This document shows, one piece after another, positions 52,588-61,132 of a stretch of DNA of 64,000 nucleotides. The translations under genes and the position numbers were made by a program. This DNA is from an uncultured Eubacteriales bacterium (GTDB taxonomy: Bacteria > Bacillota > Clostridia > Christensenellales > Aristaeellaceae): positions 42,516 through 106,515 of the forward strand of contig CADAQZ010000014.1 in assembly GCA_902790175.1 (NCBI GenBank). The letters run 5' to 3'. The notes below the pieces were generated by a model. That model saw only the letters and a list, made by a program, of their open reading frames with translations. It ran no database searches and was not told the origin of the DNA. How positions within the stretch are numbered: position 1 is the stretch's first letter; every line of letters starts with the position of its first letter.

Positions 52588-53676
52588 TTATTCGTAGATA
52601 TAAAACCTGTTTTCGGGATCGGCTTTTGCTTTATACATGGCGATGTCAGCATTTTTGAAAAGCTCGGAGTAATTATTCTCGCGGCCGTTGTAAGCGGCAA
52701 TCCCAATGCTGATACTTACCCCTTTCTCTTTATTTGGCAACAAAACGCTTTTTGATACTCCTTGAACAAGGTCTTCTGCTGTTTTGCGGGCGCTGTCCAA
52801 ATCATTCGTATTTTGGATAAATATGATGAACTCATCTCCACCAAAACGTCCGACGATCTCATGATTTGTAAATCTTCTGCCAAGGAAACCACCAAGCTGA
52901 ATAATAACGTCATCACCGACATCGTGGCCATATACATCATTGATATATTTGAAACGGTCAACATCCAGCACGAACAAAAGGCCCTTGTCAGTTGAGTTAT
53001 CCTCCAGGAATTCATTGATTTCCCGGGTCAAAGAACCTTTGTTTCTCAAACCTGTCATCTCATCGGTGTCTCGTTGAATGCGGATTCTTCGAGTCAGGAC
53101 AAATTCTCTTATGCGGAGTGAATTTGCGATAACATTCAGAAAGCAGCCAATAACAGTAAATGTGACAGCATTGACAAAATCAATTCGCCATATATCTATT
53201 GGCTTTACTTTATGCATCCAGATCAAGAAAACGGCAGAGGCAACACTCAACTCAATGGTCATGAAATATGGTTTATCGATCATAAACATTGGCGTAAGCA
53301 CCAAAAGAACGATGAATGTTGTCGCGTTGTTTTCAGGCTTATTCAGGTTAATGAAGCATGCGAACAGGAATAAGAACGACATGGATATATAGATTAAGAA
53401 CTGCGCAAAGATGGAGTCTTTCTTCAATATGAAGAAGCAGACGATCGCACAGACAGAATAGATGAAACCTGTCAGATAGAACCATCTGTTAGTTTCCATC
53501 ATACTGTTTTGCAGGGATGCAAAATACAGAAGGCAGAATACGGCAGCCATCAAAAAATGAAGGATCTTCCAAACCTCAAAGTTTGAGATATAGGCGTCTT
53601 TCTTAACGGCGTTGTATTCATCTTTTTCAATTCCGCAGTAGAAATAATAATTCCGTATGGTTTTTAAAGCATTCAT
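52588..53676 (-). CDS. Membrane GGDEF diguanylate cyclase, AT-rich gene
   Basis: A 362-residue protein starting at 53676 (AGGGTGAG upstream). Residues about 40-200 form about six membrane segments (ILHFLMAAVFCLLYFASLQ, FYLTGFIYSVCAIVCFFIL). The C-terminal cyclase has DEMTGLRNKGSL, LFVLDVDRFKYINDVYGHDV and the active GGDEF loop in VGRFGGDEFIIFIQ. No RxxD inhibitory site precedes it. It should make c-di-GMP. The gene is strikingly AT-rich against GC-rich neighbours (for example, the 60 bases from 52861 are about 40% G+C), which suggests horizontal acquisition. It is inserted between rlmD and an acetyltransferase gene. Confidence 0.92.
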   Translation of the reverse strand: MNALKTIRNYYFYCGIEKDEYNAVKKDAYISNFEVWKILHFLMAAVFCLLYFASLQNSMMETNRWFYLTGFIYSVCAIVCFFILKKDSIFAQFLIYISMSFLFLFACFINLNKPENNATTFIVLLVLTPMFMIDKPYFMTIELSVASAVFLIWMHKVKPIDIWRIDFVNAVTFTVIGCFLNVIANSLRIREFVLTRRIRIQRDTDEMTGLRNKGSLTREINEFLEDNSTDKGLLFVLDVDRFKYINDVYGHDVGDDVIIQLGGFLGRRFTNHEIVGRFGGDEFIIFIQNTNDLDSARKTAEDLVQGVSKSVLLPNKEKGVSISIGIAAYNGRENNYSELFKNADIAMYKAKADPENRFYIYE

Positions 53677-53748
53677 TAATCTCACCCTACTCATCGAAGA
53701 CATGAAGAACGGTTCCCTGAAATCTGGTTTCTGTCGGTAAAATCATAG

Positions 53749-55080
53749 TCACAACCCGACTCGAGTCAACGCTACCACTGATTCTATATCGCTGCACCAC
53801 GGAAACATATCCACCGGCTGGGCCCATTCGAGGCGATAGCCGCCTTTGGAGAGAATCTTCACGTCCCGCGCGAGTGTGGCGGGATTGCAGGACACGTAGG
53901 CGAGGGCGGGGACCTTCGCGGCGACGAGCGCGTCGAGCGTCGCCGGGTCGCAGCCCTTGCGGGGCGGGTCGAGGATCGCGGCGTCGAAGCGCTCCCCGCG
54001 CGCGATCAACCGCGGAAGCTCCCGGGCGGCGTCGCCGCTGAGGAAGCGGGATTTGTCGGACAGGCCGTTGCGCGCGGCGTTGCGCTTCGCGTCGGCGATG
54101 GCCGGGGGAACGATCTCCACGCCCGTGGCGAAGGCCGCGCATCGCGCCGCCGCCAGCGTGATCGTGCCCGCGCCGCAGTAGGCGTCCAGCACGTTAAGCC
54201 CGCAGTCCGGGACGATCCCGGCGGCCTCCAGTGCCTTCTCGTATAAAACCTCGGCCTGCGCGGGGTTCACCTGGAAGAACGACTGCGGCGACACCTCGAA
54301 GCGAAGTCCCAGCAGCGTCTCCTCCAGCGCGCTTGCGCCATAGAGCTTTGCGCAGCGCCCGTCCAGCGCGTGCGCGGGGCGACGGTTCAGCAGGCAGAAG
54401 TACAGCGATTTCAGGGAGGGCAGGGCGCTTTGAAGCGCGGGCACAAGCCGCTCGATTTCCGACTGCACCGGCGCGTCGGCGCAGACGACGAGCATCATCT
54501 CACCCGCGCGGTTGACGCGCGTCACCAGGTATTTGAGCCGCGCCGCGCAGGGAATGGCGTTCAAATGATCGGAGAACCAGCGCAGCGCCGCGTTGCTCTG
54601 GGGCGCTTGCAGCAGGCAGTCCCCGACGGGCACCACGCGGTGGCTGGCGGCGGCGTGCATGCCGATCACCGCGCGGCCGTCCTGCATGGCGATGGGATAC
54701 TCCGCCTTGTTGCGGCAGCGCTCGGGGTCCGCGCAGCCCAGTGTGTCGAACACGCGCGGCGCGTCGATGCCGCCGATGCGCGCGAGTGCGTCCTTGACGA
54801 TCTGCCGCTTCATTTGCAGCGTGCGCGCGTAGCGGATATGCCGCCCCGTGCAGCCGCCGCAGTCGCCCGCGTGGGGGCATGCCGGGGCGATCCTGTGGGG
54901 CGAGGGCTCCAAAACAGCACGAAGAGACGCTTCGCAGAAGCGCCCCTTCTCTCGCTCAATTTCAATTTCGACCCGCTCGCCGGGAATGGCGCCGGGCACG
55001 AACGCAGCCCGCCCGTCCGCGAGCCTGCCGACTCCCTGCAGCAGGGAGCCGACGCCGGTGATGTCTATGACCTGCGCCAT
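53749..55080 (-). CDS. rlmD: 23S rRNA (uracil)-C5-methyltransferase, RlmD/RlmCD type
   Basis: A 443-residue TrmA-family RNA m5U methyltransferase. An N-terminal TRAM-like domain (PGAIPGERVEIEIEREKGRF) is followed by a 4Fe-4S site (CPHAGDCGGCTGRHIRYART), the SAM motif LNVLDAYCGAGTITLAAA, ILDPPRKGCD and the catalytic Cys in YVSCNPATLARDVKIL. Bacillota enzymes of this type can modify U747 and U1939, so the site is not certain. The start follows the small upstream ORF by one base (TGACATG), indicating coupling. A promoter lies upstream of that ORF. Confidence 0.9.
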   Translation of the reverse strand: MAQVIDITGVGSLLQGVGRLADGRAAFVPGAIPGERVEIEIEREKGRFCEASLRAVLEPSPHRIAPACPHAGDCGGCTGRHIRYARTLQMKRQIVKDALARIGGIDAPRVFDTLGCADPERCRNKAEYPIAMQDGRAVIGMHAAASHRVVPVGDCLLQAPQSNAALRWFSDHLNAIPCAARLKYLVTRVNRAGEMMLVVCADAPVQSEIERLVPALQSALPSLKSLYFCLLNRRPAHALDGRCAKLYGASALEETLLGLRFEVSPQSFFQVNPAQAEVLYEKALEAAGIVPDCGLNVLDAYCGAGTITLAAARCAAFATGVEIVPPAIADAKRNAARNGLSDKSRFLSGDAARELPRLIARGERFDAAILDPPRKGCDPATLDALVAAKVPALAYVSCNPATLARDVKILSKGGYRLEWAQPVDMFPWCSDIESVVALTRVGL

Positions 55081-55081
55081 G

Positions 55082-55330
55082 TCAGAGGCCCTGCTCCATC
55101 AGGTAGAGCCGCGCCTCCTCGGCCTCGGCCTCCAGCGCCTTGATCTCGATGTCCTCGGCGCGGGCGCCGTCATGCGGCTTGGAGCCGTCACACGGCTTGG
55201 AGCTGTCCTGCGGCCGCTTCCAGTCGCACAGGAAGCCCGCCGAACTCAGCAGCGCCTCGATCTGTTCGGCCTGCTTTTCGCCGCGCGCGATGTAGATGAC
55301 GCGCCAGGGCGCGCTTTGACCGGACCGCAT
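55082..55330 (-). CDS. Small DUF2007-like protein with an 18-bp tandem repeat insertion
   Basis: An 82-residue protein. The N-terminus WRVIYIARGEKQAEQIEALL and C-terminus EAEAEEARLYLMEQGL match a small clostridial family of ferredoxin-like putative signalling proteins (DUF2007-like). Between them SSKPCDGSKPHDG is encoded by about 2.6 copies of an 18-base repeat (55168-55221). I start at 55330 because the promoter (55361-55389) lies inside the longer open frame and AAGGTGGTGG precedes this ATG. Coupled to rlmD. Confidence 0.7.
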   Translation of the reverse strand: MRSGQSAPWRVIYIARGEKQAEQIEALLSSAGFLCDWKRPQDSSKPCDGSKPHDGARAEDIEIKALEAEAEEARLYLMEQGL

Positions 55331-55360
55331 GAAGTCCACCACCTTATATATTCTGTCTTC

Positions 55361-55389
55361 ATTATAGTACCAAAGCCCCTGGAAGTCAA
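55361..55389 (-). promoter_or_regulatory. Promoter for the small ORF-rlmD unit
   Basis: On the minus strand, TTGACT (55384-55389), a 17-base spacer and consensus TATAAT (55361-55366). The leader before the ATG at 55330 is about 24 bases. Confidence 0.82.
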
Positions 55390-55438
55390 CCGGAAACGCC
55401 GCGCGGGGAAATGTCATCATTTATTCCGACAAAGCTTC

Positions 55439-55468
55439 TTGACCGCGCGGGGGCTTCTATTGTACAAT
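55439..55468 (+). promoter_or_regulatory. Promoter for the glycosyltransferase gene
   Basis: TTGACC (55439-55444) and TACAAT (55463-55468), 18-base spacer. Divergent from the rlmD-unit promoter. Confidence 0.7.
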
Positions 55469-55507
55469 AAATTTGGATAATAATGTGTCCCGGAAAGGAA
55501 ATGCGCC

Positions 55508-57310
55508 ATGATGGACCTGCAAGAGCTGTTGTTTCCGAACATGGAGACCTGCCCGACGTTCGAGATGTACTTCCGCACGAACGAGGGCTCGAAGCGCGCC
55601 TGGGCCGATTCGCGGCTGGGCGCGATCCGCGTGCCGAGGTGGTGCGCGCTGGAGCTGGACACCTACTTCAACAGCTTCTCCGTCGGTAAGTGGCGCAAGT
55701 ACACGCGGCTGAAGACGCTGCGCCTGCGGCTGGAGCTGTCCGGCGCGTTCCGGGTGCAGCTGGTGCACTGGCAGAAGCTGAAGGGCGCGTGTGAAAAGAC
55801 GGTGCTGGCGGAGCGCGTGTGCGAGTCTGCGCAGCGGCAGGCTTTCGAGATCGACTTCCCCGGCGAGCTTCCCGCGCGGGGCGTCGTGGCCGCGTCGCTG
55901 TACGCGGTGGGGGAGAACTGCGCCTTCTACGGCGGCGCGTACGTGACCGACGCCGACGAGGGCGACCTGAACCCGGTGGACATCGCGCTCGACATCTGCA
56001 CCTATAAGCGTGAGAAGTACGTCGAGCGCAACATCGCCATGCTGAAGCGGGACATCCTGGACGACCTCGCCTGCGAACTGGGGGACCATTTGGAGGTGTT
56101 CATCTGCGACAACGGCAGGACGCTGGAGCGCGACCTGTTCCGGGACGATCGCGTGCGCGTGCTCCCCAACCGCAACGTAGGCGGGGCGGGCGGCTTCACG
56201 CGGGGCATGATCGAGGCGATCGACAGCCCGCGGCGCTTTTCGCACGTGCTGCTGATGGACGACGACGTGCTCGTCAACCCCGACGCGCTCTTGCGAACCT
56301 ATCGGCTGCTCAGGCTGCTCAAGCCTGAGTACGCGGGCAAGACCGTCGCCGGGGCGCTGATGCGGCTGGACGATCGCTGCGTGCAGTACGAAAACGCCGC
56401 CGTGTGGACCGGCGAATACGTGCCCGTCGCGTTGAAGGGCGACCTGGACATGCGAAAGGTCGACAGCGTGGTGTCCAACGAGCAGGAGGAGACCGCCAGC
56501 TACAGCGGCTGGTGGTTCAGCTGCATCCCGATGGCGAAGATCGACAACGACAACCTGCCGCTGCCGCTGTTCGTGCACCGGGACGACATCGAGTTCGGCA
56601 TGCGCACCGGCAGCGATATCCTGACGCTCAACGGCGTGTGCATCTGGCACGAGACGTTTGACAACAAGTACGCCTCCAGCCTCCTGTACTACGAGGTGCG
56701 CAACGACCTGATCCTGAACGCGCTGCGCCTGCCGAAATACCCGCTGATCGGCAACGCGCGCACGTTCCTGCGCCGCAGCGTGGGGAACATCGTGCGCTAC
56801 CGCTACGGCAACTGCGCGCTGATGCGCCGCGGCCTGGACGACTTCCTAGCCGGGCCGGACAAGCTGATCGTGACGGACCCGGAGGCGCTGAACGCGGAGA
56901 TCATGGCGGCCTCGGACGTGCTCAAGCCCGTGGAGGAGCTGGACATGCCCTTCGACGAGGCCTCCCACGAGGCGGGCATCGAGAAGCGCAAGGACTTCGT
57001 GGAGATGGCGCGGCTGTTCTTCCTGAACGGGCTGTTCCTGCCCGCGCGGGGCACGGCCGTCGTGAACATCGCCACCAGCTGGCCGCGCAACTTCTACCGG
57101 AAAAAGGCCGTGCTGAACTATGACGAGACGACGGGCAAGGGCTTCGTGTCCCGCCGCGACTTCCGGGCCTCCGTGTCCGCGCTTTTCAAGGCGTTTGGCG
57201 CGGCGTGGCGGCTGCTGCGGGGCTACGACGCCGCGGCGAAGCGCTACCGCGAGGCCGAGCCGATCCTCACGTCGCGCTCGTTCTGGAACGAGTACTTGGG
57301 GTTGAAATAA
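55508..57310 (+). CDS. GlfT2-like family 2 glycosyltransferase
   Basis: A 600-residue protein with the layout of GlfT2-type galactofuranosyltransferases. An N-terminal beta-sandwich (about 1-155) precedes the GT-A domain (VDIALDICTYKREKYVERNI, VFICDNGRTLERDLF, PNRNVGGAGGFTRGMIEAI). The metal/nucleotide motif VLLMDDDVLVNPD is near residue 250, the region YSGWWFSCIP near 335 and the acceptor/base region CIWHETFDNKY near 383. A helical C-terminal domain follows. No membrane segment. It probably adds galactofuranose or a similar sugar to a surface polymer; the sugar is inferred from family. No glf mutase gene is in the window. Confidence 0.85.
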   Translation: MMDLQELLFPNMETCPTFEMYFRTNEGSKRAWADSRLGAIRVPRWCALELDTYFNSFSVGKWRKYTRLKTLRLRLELSGAFRVQLVHWQKLKGACEKTVLAERVCESAQRQAFEIDFPGELPARGVVAASLYAVGENCAFYGGAYVTDADEGDLNPVDIALDICTYKREKYVERNIAMLKRDILDDLACELGDHLEVFICDNGRTLERDLFRDDRVRVLPNRNVGGAGGFTRGMIEAIDSPRRFSHVLLMDDDVLVNPDALLRTYRLLRLLKPEYAGKTVAGALMRLDDRCVQYENAAVWTGEYVPVALKGDLDMRKVDSVVSNEQEETASYSGWWFSCIPMAKIDNDNLPLPLFVHRDDIEFGMRTGSDILTLNGVCIWHETFDNKYASSLLYYEVRNDLILNALRLPKYPLIGNARTFLRRSVGNIVRYRYGNCALMRRGLDDFLAGPDKLIVTDPEALNAEIMAASDVLKPVEELDMPFDEASHEAGIEKRKDFVEMARLFFLNGLFLPARGTAVVNIATSWPRNFYRKKAVLNYDETTGKGFVSRRDFRASVSALFKAFGAAWRLLRGYDAAAKRYREAEPILTSRSFWNEYLGLK

Positions 57311-57313
57311 GGA

Positions 57314-57348
57314 AAGCGGGCCGTCCAGCATTGCCGGACGGCCCGCTT
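57314..57348. terminator. Hairpin between the glycosyltransferase gene and pyrH
   Basis: AAGCGGGCCGTCC pairs with GGACGGCCCGCTT across 9 bases, between converging stop codons. Confidence 0.8.
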
Positions 57349-57356
57349 CATCTCCA

Positions 57357-58076
57357 TTACAGGTGTACCACGGTTCCGATGTCCTCGCCCTTCGCGACGC
57401 GCAGGATGTTGTCCAGGTCGTCCATGTTGAAGATGCGGATGCAGGGGATCTTCTGCTCCCGGCACAGCTGGAACGCGCTGATGTCCATCACCTTGAGGCC
57501 GCGCTCGATGGTCTCCTGGTAGGTGATGTCGCGGATCAGCTTCGCGCCGGGGTTCTTGTGGGGATCGGAATCGTACACGCCGTCCACGGTCGTGCCCTTG
57601 AACACGGCGTCCGCGCGAAGCTCCGCCGCGCGCAGCGCCGCGCCGGTGTCGGTGGTGAAGAAGGGGTGGCCGGTGCCGCCGGCCAGCAGCACCACGTCGC
57701 CGCGTTCCATGGCCGCGATGGCGCGGTCGGCGCGGTAGAGCTCCGCGAAGCGGGTCATCTCCTGCGCGGTGAACACCGTCGCGCCGTGGCCCAGCCGCTG
57801 GATGGCGTCCTGCACGCAGAGCGCGTTGATGATCGTGGCCAGCATGCCCATCTGGTCGGCCAGAACCGGGTTCATCGCGTCGGTGAAGCGGCCGCGCCAG
57901 ATGTTGCCGCCGCCCATCACCACGCCCACCTGCACGCCCAGGTCCGCGAGGTCCACGATGGCCTTGGCCGCGCGGTCCACGCGCGAGGCCTCAAAGCTGT
58001 GGGAGGCGTTGTCCTTTGAGAAGGTCTCGGGCGCGAGCGTCTCGCCGCTGAGCTTCAATATGATGCGCTTGTACAT
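57357..58076 (-). CDS. pyrH: UMP kinase
   Basis: A hexameric bacterial UMP kinase of the amino-acid-kinase fold, 239 residues. Motifs are YKRIILKLSGETLA, VGVVMGGGNIWRGRF, ADQMGMLATIINALC, LLAGGTGHPFFTTDTGAALR and DGVYDSDPHKNP. In most Bacillota the order is rpsB-tsf-pyrH-frr. Here an HD-GYP gene and a terminator separate it from tsf, and frr does not follow. It begins 14 bases after the HD-GYP stop. Confidence 0.96.
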   Translation of the reverse strand: MYKRIILKLSGETLAPETFSKDNASHSFEASRVDRAAKAIVDLADLGVQVGVVMGGGNIWRGRFTDAMNPVLADQMGMLATIINALCVQDAIQRLGHGATVFTAQEMTRFAELYRADRAIAAMERGDVVLLAGGTGHPFFTTDTGAALRAAELRADAVFKGTTVDGVYDSDPHKNPGAKLIRDITYQETIERGLKVMDISAFQLCREQKIPCIRIFNMDDLDNILRVAKGEDIGTVVHL

Positions 58077-58090
58077 ATCCTACCGTCCTT

Positions 58091-59239
58091 TCATGCCGCT
58101 TTTGCGTTAAACTCCTCGTCCGCGTACTGCCTGCGGGCGGCGTCGATCTCGTCATAGGCGTCCACGAACGCCTGCACCACGCGGGGGTCGAACTGCGTGC
58201 CGCTGCAGCGCACGATTTCGTCGTAGGCCTTCTTCGGGTCCCAGGCGAGCTTGTAGCTGCGGCGGCTGGTCAGCGCGTCGTACACGTCGGCCACGGCCAC
58301 GATGCGCCCCTCCAGGCTGATGGCCTCGCCGGATTCGCCGTTGGGGTAGCCCTTGCCGTCGTAGCGCTCGTGGTGCTCCAGCGCCACCTGCCTGGCCAGA
58401 GTCATCGTCTCGCCCTCCACGTTGTGCAGCAGGTGCTCGCCGAAGCCCGGGTGCTTTTTGATCTCGGCAAACTCCTCGTCGGTCAGACGCCCGGGCTTTT
58501 CGAGGATCTCCGAGGGGATCATCAGCTTGCCCAGGTCGTGCATCGTGGAGGCCAGGCGCAGCGTCTCCACAGCCTCGTCCGAAAGCCCCAGCTGCCGCGC
58601 GATGATGCGCGAATACTCCGACACGCGCTTGATGTGCTGGCCGGTCTGCTCGCTCTTGCTCTCGGTGATCTCCGCCAGCGACACGATGACCTCCTCCTGG
58701 ATGCGGCTGGTCTCCTCGGCCTTCTCCTGCAGGTACGCGCCGTATTCAAAGATCAGGGCGAAGAAGCGCATCAGCAGAAACAGCAGTATGCCCAGCACCG
58801 GGTTGAGCACGATCAGCAAAAGCAGGCCGTAGGCGCCCTTGCCCATGCGCTTGGCGGTCTCCAGCGAGAAGGGCTGGCGCTTTTCGAGGATGTGGGAGAT
58901 CAGCTTCTGGAAGAAGCGGATGTATCCCAGCAGTACGACCAGCGACAGCAGCGTGATGGCCAGCTCGACGGTCTTCCGGACGACCGGGTTCGCGCTGCCC
59001 ATCTCGGGGTCCTCGTACAGGGAGGAGAAGATCTCGCTGTGGCCGAGCAGGCTCTCGATATCGTTCAGGTCGCCGTCGTAGAAGGTACGGAAGAAGGGCG
59101 TGTCCATCGAAAAGACGGCCACGATCTGCAATATCGTGACGACCATCATGATAATGACGAACACCTTCGCCACGGTCGCCGTGATCTTCAGCGCCTTGGC
59201 GATATTGAGGATCCTCTTCTTGACGTCATTCACGGTCAT
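58091..59239 (-). CDS. Membrane HD-GYP phosphodiesterase inserted between tsf and pyrH
   Basis: A 382-residue protein starting at 59239 (GGAG five bases upstream). Membrane segments lie near 24-46 (VFVIIMMVVTILQIVAVF), 107-125 (LAITLLSLVVLLGYIRFF) and 152-175 (LLLLIVLNPVLGILLFLLM), with a small extracytoplasmic loop after the first. The HD-GYP domain has TMHDLGKLMIPSE, EHHERYDGKGYPNGE and ADVYDALTSRR, all key residues intact. It is cotranscribed with pyrH (14-base gap) and separated from tsf by a strong terminator. No sensory domain beyond the membrane part is visible. Confidence 0.9.
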   Translation of the reverse strand: MTVNDVKKRILNIAKALKITATVAKVFVIIMMVVTILQIVAVFSMDTPFFRTFYDGDLNDIESLLGHSEIFSSLYEDPEMGSANPVVRKTVELAITLLSLVVLLGYIRFFQKLISHILEKRQPFSLETAKRMGKGAYGLLLLIVLNPVLGILLFLLMRFFALIFEYGAYLQEKAEETSRIQEEVIVSLAEITESKSEQTGQHIKRVSEYSRIIARQLGLSDEAVETLRLASTMHDLGKLMIPSEILEKPGRLTDEEFAEIKKHPGFGEHLLHNVEGETMTLARQVALEHHERYDGKGYPNGESGEAISLEGRIVAVADVYDALTSRRSYKLAWDPKKAYDEIVRCSGTQFDPRVVQAFVDAYDEIDAARRQYADEEFNAKAA

Positions 59240-59293
59240 ACACTCCATGTCGTTGCCGGCCCGCGCCGCCGACGATCATTCATGGTCTGAAAA

Positions 59294-59321
59294 AAAGGGA
59301 ACGTGGAATCACGTTCCCTTT
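59294..59321 (-). terminator. rpsB-tsf terminator
   Basis: AAAGGGAACGTG pairs with CACGTTCCCTTT over a 4-base loop. On the minus strand it is followed by a run of Ts. It sits 12 bases after the tsf stop codon. Confidence 0.92.
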
Positions 59322-59332
59322 CGCGGCTTGAC

Positions 59333-60256
59333 TTACTTCTTGCCGATCTGCTCGGCGACCTCGGCGGCCAGGTCGCTGACCTTCTTCTCCAGGCCGTCGC
59401 CCATCTTGTAGCGGGTGAACTCGACGATCTTCATGCCGGGGACCCGCTTCTCGATCATCTTGCCGACGGGGGTCTCGCCGTCCTTCACGAACAGCTGCTC
59501 CACCAGGCAGACTTCCTTGTAGAACTTCTGGATGCGGCCCTGCACCATCTTCTCGATGATCTGCTCGGGCTTGCCCTCGTTGCGGGCCTGGGCCGCGAGG
59601 ATCTCGGTCTCGTGGTTCAGGTGCTCGGGGTTCACCTGGTCGCGGGTCACGTACTCGGGCGCGACGGGGGAGGCGGCCGCGATCTGCAGCGCCACGTCGT
59701 GCAGCACTTCCTTCACGGTGTCGTTCACCTCGGGCACCTCGGCCTTCACCAGCACGCCGACCTTGCCGCCCATGTGGATGTAGCTGTCCACGAAGCCGTT
59801 GTCGCCGCACTCATAGCGGGCGAAGCGGCGGATGGAGATCTTCTCGCCGATCTTGGCGGTCTTCTCGGTGATCACGTCGGCGACGGTCATGTCGGTGTCC
59901 AGGAATTTCTGGGCCATCAGCGCGTCCACGTCGGCGGGATTGCCGCGCACGATCTGCTTGGCGATATCGGTGACCATTTCCTTGAACTCGGGGGTGTTGG
60001 CCACGAAGTCGGTCTCGCAGTTGATCTCGACCATCGCGCCGGTGCCGCACTTGGAGCAGATGTGGCTGCCCACGACGCCCTCAGCGGCGATGCGGCTCTG
60101 CTTCTTGGCGGCCTTGGCCAGGCCCTTTTCGCGCAGGTAGTCGATGGCCTTCTCGACGTCGCCGTCGCACTCGGTCAGCGCCTTCTTGCAATCCATCATG
60201 CCACAGCCGGTGCGGCCGCGCAGATCCATAACGTCCTTAGCGGTGAAATTAGGCAT
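59333..60256 (-). CDS. tsf: Translation elongation factor Ts
   Basis: The nucleotide-exchange factor for EF-Tu, 307 residues. The N-terminal UBA-like domain has TAKDVMDLRGRTGCGMMDCK and the signature YLREKGLAKAAKK. The core shows AEGVVGSHI, MVEINCETDFVAN and HVALQIAA-like DVALQIAA. The Cys pair in SKCGTG is unusual compared with the common H-x-G-G form. It begins 25 bases after rpsB and ends before a strong terminator. Confidence 0.96.
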   Translation of the reverse strand: MPNFTAKDVMDLRGRTGCGMMDCKKALTECDGDVEKAIDYLREKGLAKAAKKQSRIAAEGVVGSHICSKCGTGAMVEINCETDFVANTPEFKEMVTDIAKQIVRGNPADVDALMAQKFLDTDMTVADVITEKTAKIGEKISIRRFARYECGDNGFVDSYIHMGGKVGVLVKAEVPEVNDTVKEVLHDVALQIAAASPVAPEYVTRDQVNPEHLNHETEILAAQARNEGKPEQIIEKMVQGRIQKFYKEVCLVEQLFVKDGETPVGKMIEKRVPGMKIVEFTRYKMGDGLEKKVSDLAAEVAEQIGKK

Positions 60257-60281
60257 TGTAGTCTCCTCCCAGTATTTTTGA

Positions 60282-61007
60282 TTATTCGGCGGCCTCGGCG
60301 GGGGCGGGCTCGTCCTCGGTCTGCTCGCCCTGCTTGCCCTCGAGCACGGCGTCCGCCAGCTTGCCGGCGATCAGCTTCACGGCGCGGATGGCGTCGTCGT
60401 TGCCGGGGATGACGTAGTCGATCTCATCGGGGTCGCAGTTGGTGTCGACGATGGCCACGATCGGGATGCCCAGCGTGCGGGCCTCGGCCACGGCGATGCG
60501 CTCCTTGCGGGGGTCGACGATGAACAGCGCGCCGGGGAGCTTCTTCATCTCGCGGATGCCGCCCAGGTTCTTTAGCAGCTTCTCGCGCTCGGCGCACAGC
60601 TTGATGACTTCCTTCTTGGGCAGGACCTCGAACTGGCCGTTCTTCTCCATCGCGTCGATGTCGTTGAGGCGCTTGATGCGGGTCTGCATCGTGCGGAAGT
60701 TGGTCAGCGTGCCGCCCAGCCAGCGGTTGTTCACGTAGAACATGCCGCAGCGCTTGGCTTCGGTCTCGATGCTCTCCTGCGCCTGCTTCTTGGTGCCGAC
60801 GAACAGGATGCTCTTGCCCTCCAGGGCGATGTCGCGCACGAACATGTAGGCTTCGTCGATCTTGCGGACGGTCTTCTGCAGGTCGATGATGTAGATGCCG
60901 TTGCGCTCGGTGAAGATGTACTGGGCCATCTTCGGGTTCCAGCGGCGGGTCTGGTGGCCGAAGTGAACGCCGGCCTCCAGCAGCTGCTTCATGGAAATGA
61001 CTGCCAT
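60282..61007 (-). CDS. rpsB: 30S ribosomal protein S2
   Basis: A 241-residue S2 with the signatures [20 protein letters not shown] and [26 protein letters not shown]-like [14 protein letters not shown] and [20 protein letters not shown]. The C-terminus is acidic. RBS AAGGAGGGAATCCC. Transcribed from the consensus promoter at 61133-61162 with a leader of about 120 bases. Confidence 0.97.
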   Translation of the reverse strand: MAVISMKQLLEAGVHFGHQTRRWNPKMAQYIFTERNGIYIIDLQKTVRKIDEAYMFVRDIALEGKSILFVGTKKQAQESIETEAKRCGMFYVNNRWLGGTLTNFRTMQTRIKRLNDIDAMEKNGQFEVLPKKEVIKLCAEREKLLKNLGGIREMKKLPGALFIVDPRKERIAVAEARTLGIPIVAIVDTNCDPDEIDYVIPGNDDAIRAVKLIAGKLADAVLEGKQGEQTEDEPAPAEAAE

Positions 61008-61127
61008 AGTGGGATTCCCTCCTTGTTTTTTCCACCTCTTGCTTCAACTCCGCGTGGCACCATGAACCGGCGAAACCGCCGGCACTACGGTCAACCGCCG
61101 CGCGAATCGGCAAAAGTGCGTTTTACC
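61008..61127 (-). promoter_or_regulatory. rpsB 5' leader with hairpin
   Basis: About 120 untranslated bases between the predicted transcription start and rpsB. They contain a CCGGCG/CGCCGG stem with a GTTT loop (61067-61082) inside a longer imperfect pairing (GTGCC...GGTGCC region). Autoregulation by S2 through this leader is possible but I cannot match it to a known ribosomal leader motif. Confidence 0.45.
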
Positions 61128-61132
61128 GAAGA

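Noticed and set aside
52480-53760. Integrated mobile element or prophage remnant around the GGDEF gene
   Set aside because: Composition suggests transfer, but there is no integrase, transposase, terminal inverted repeat or attachment-site duplication visible.
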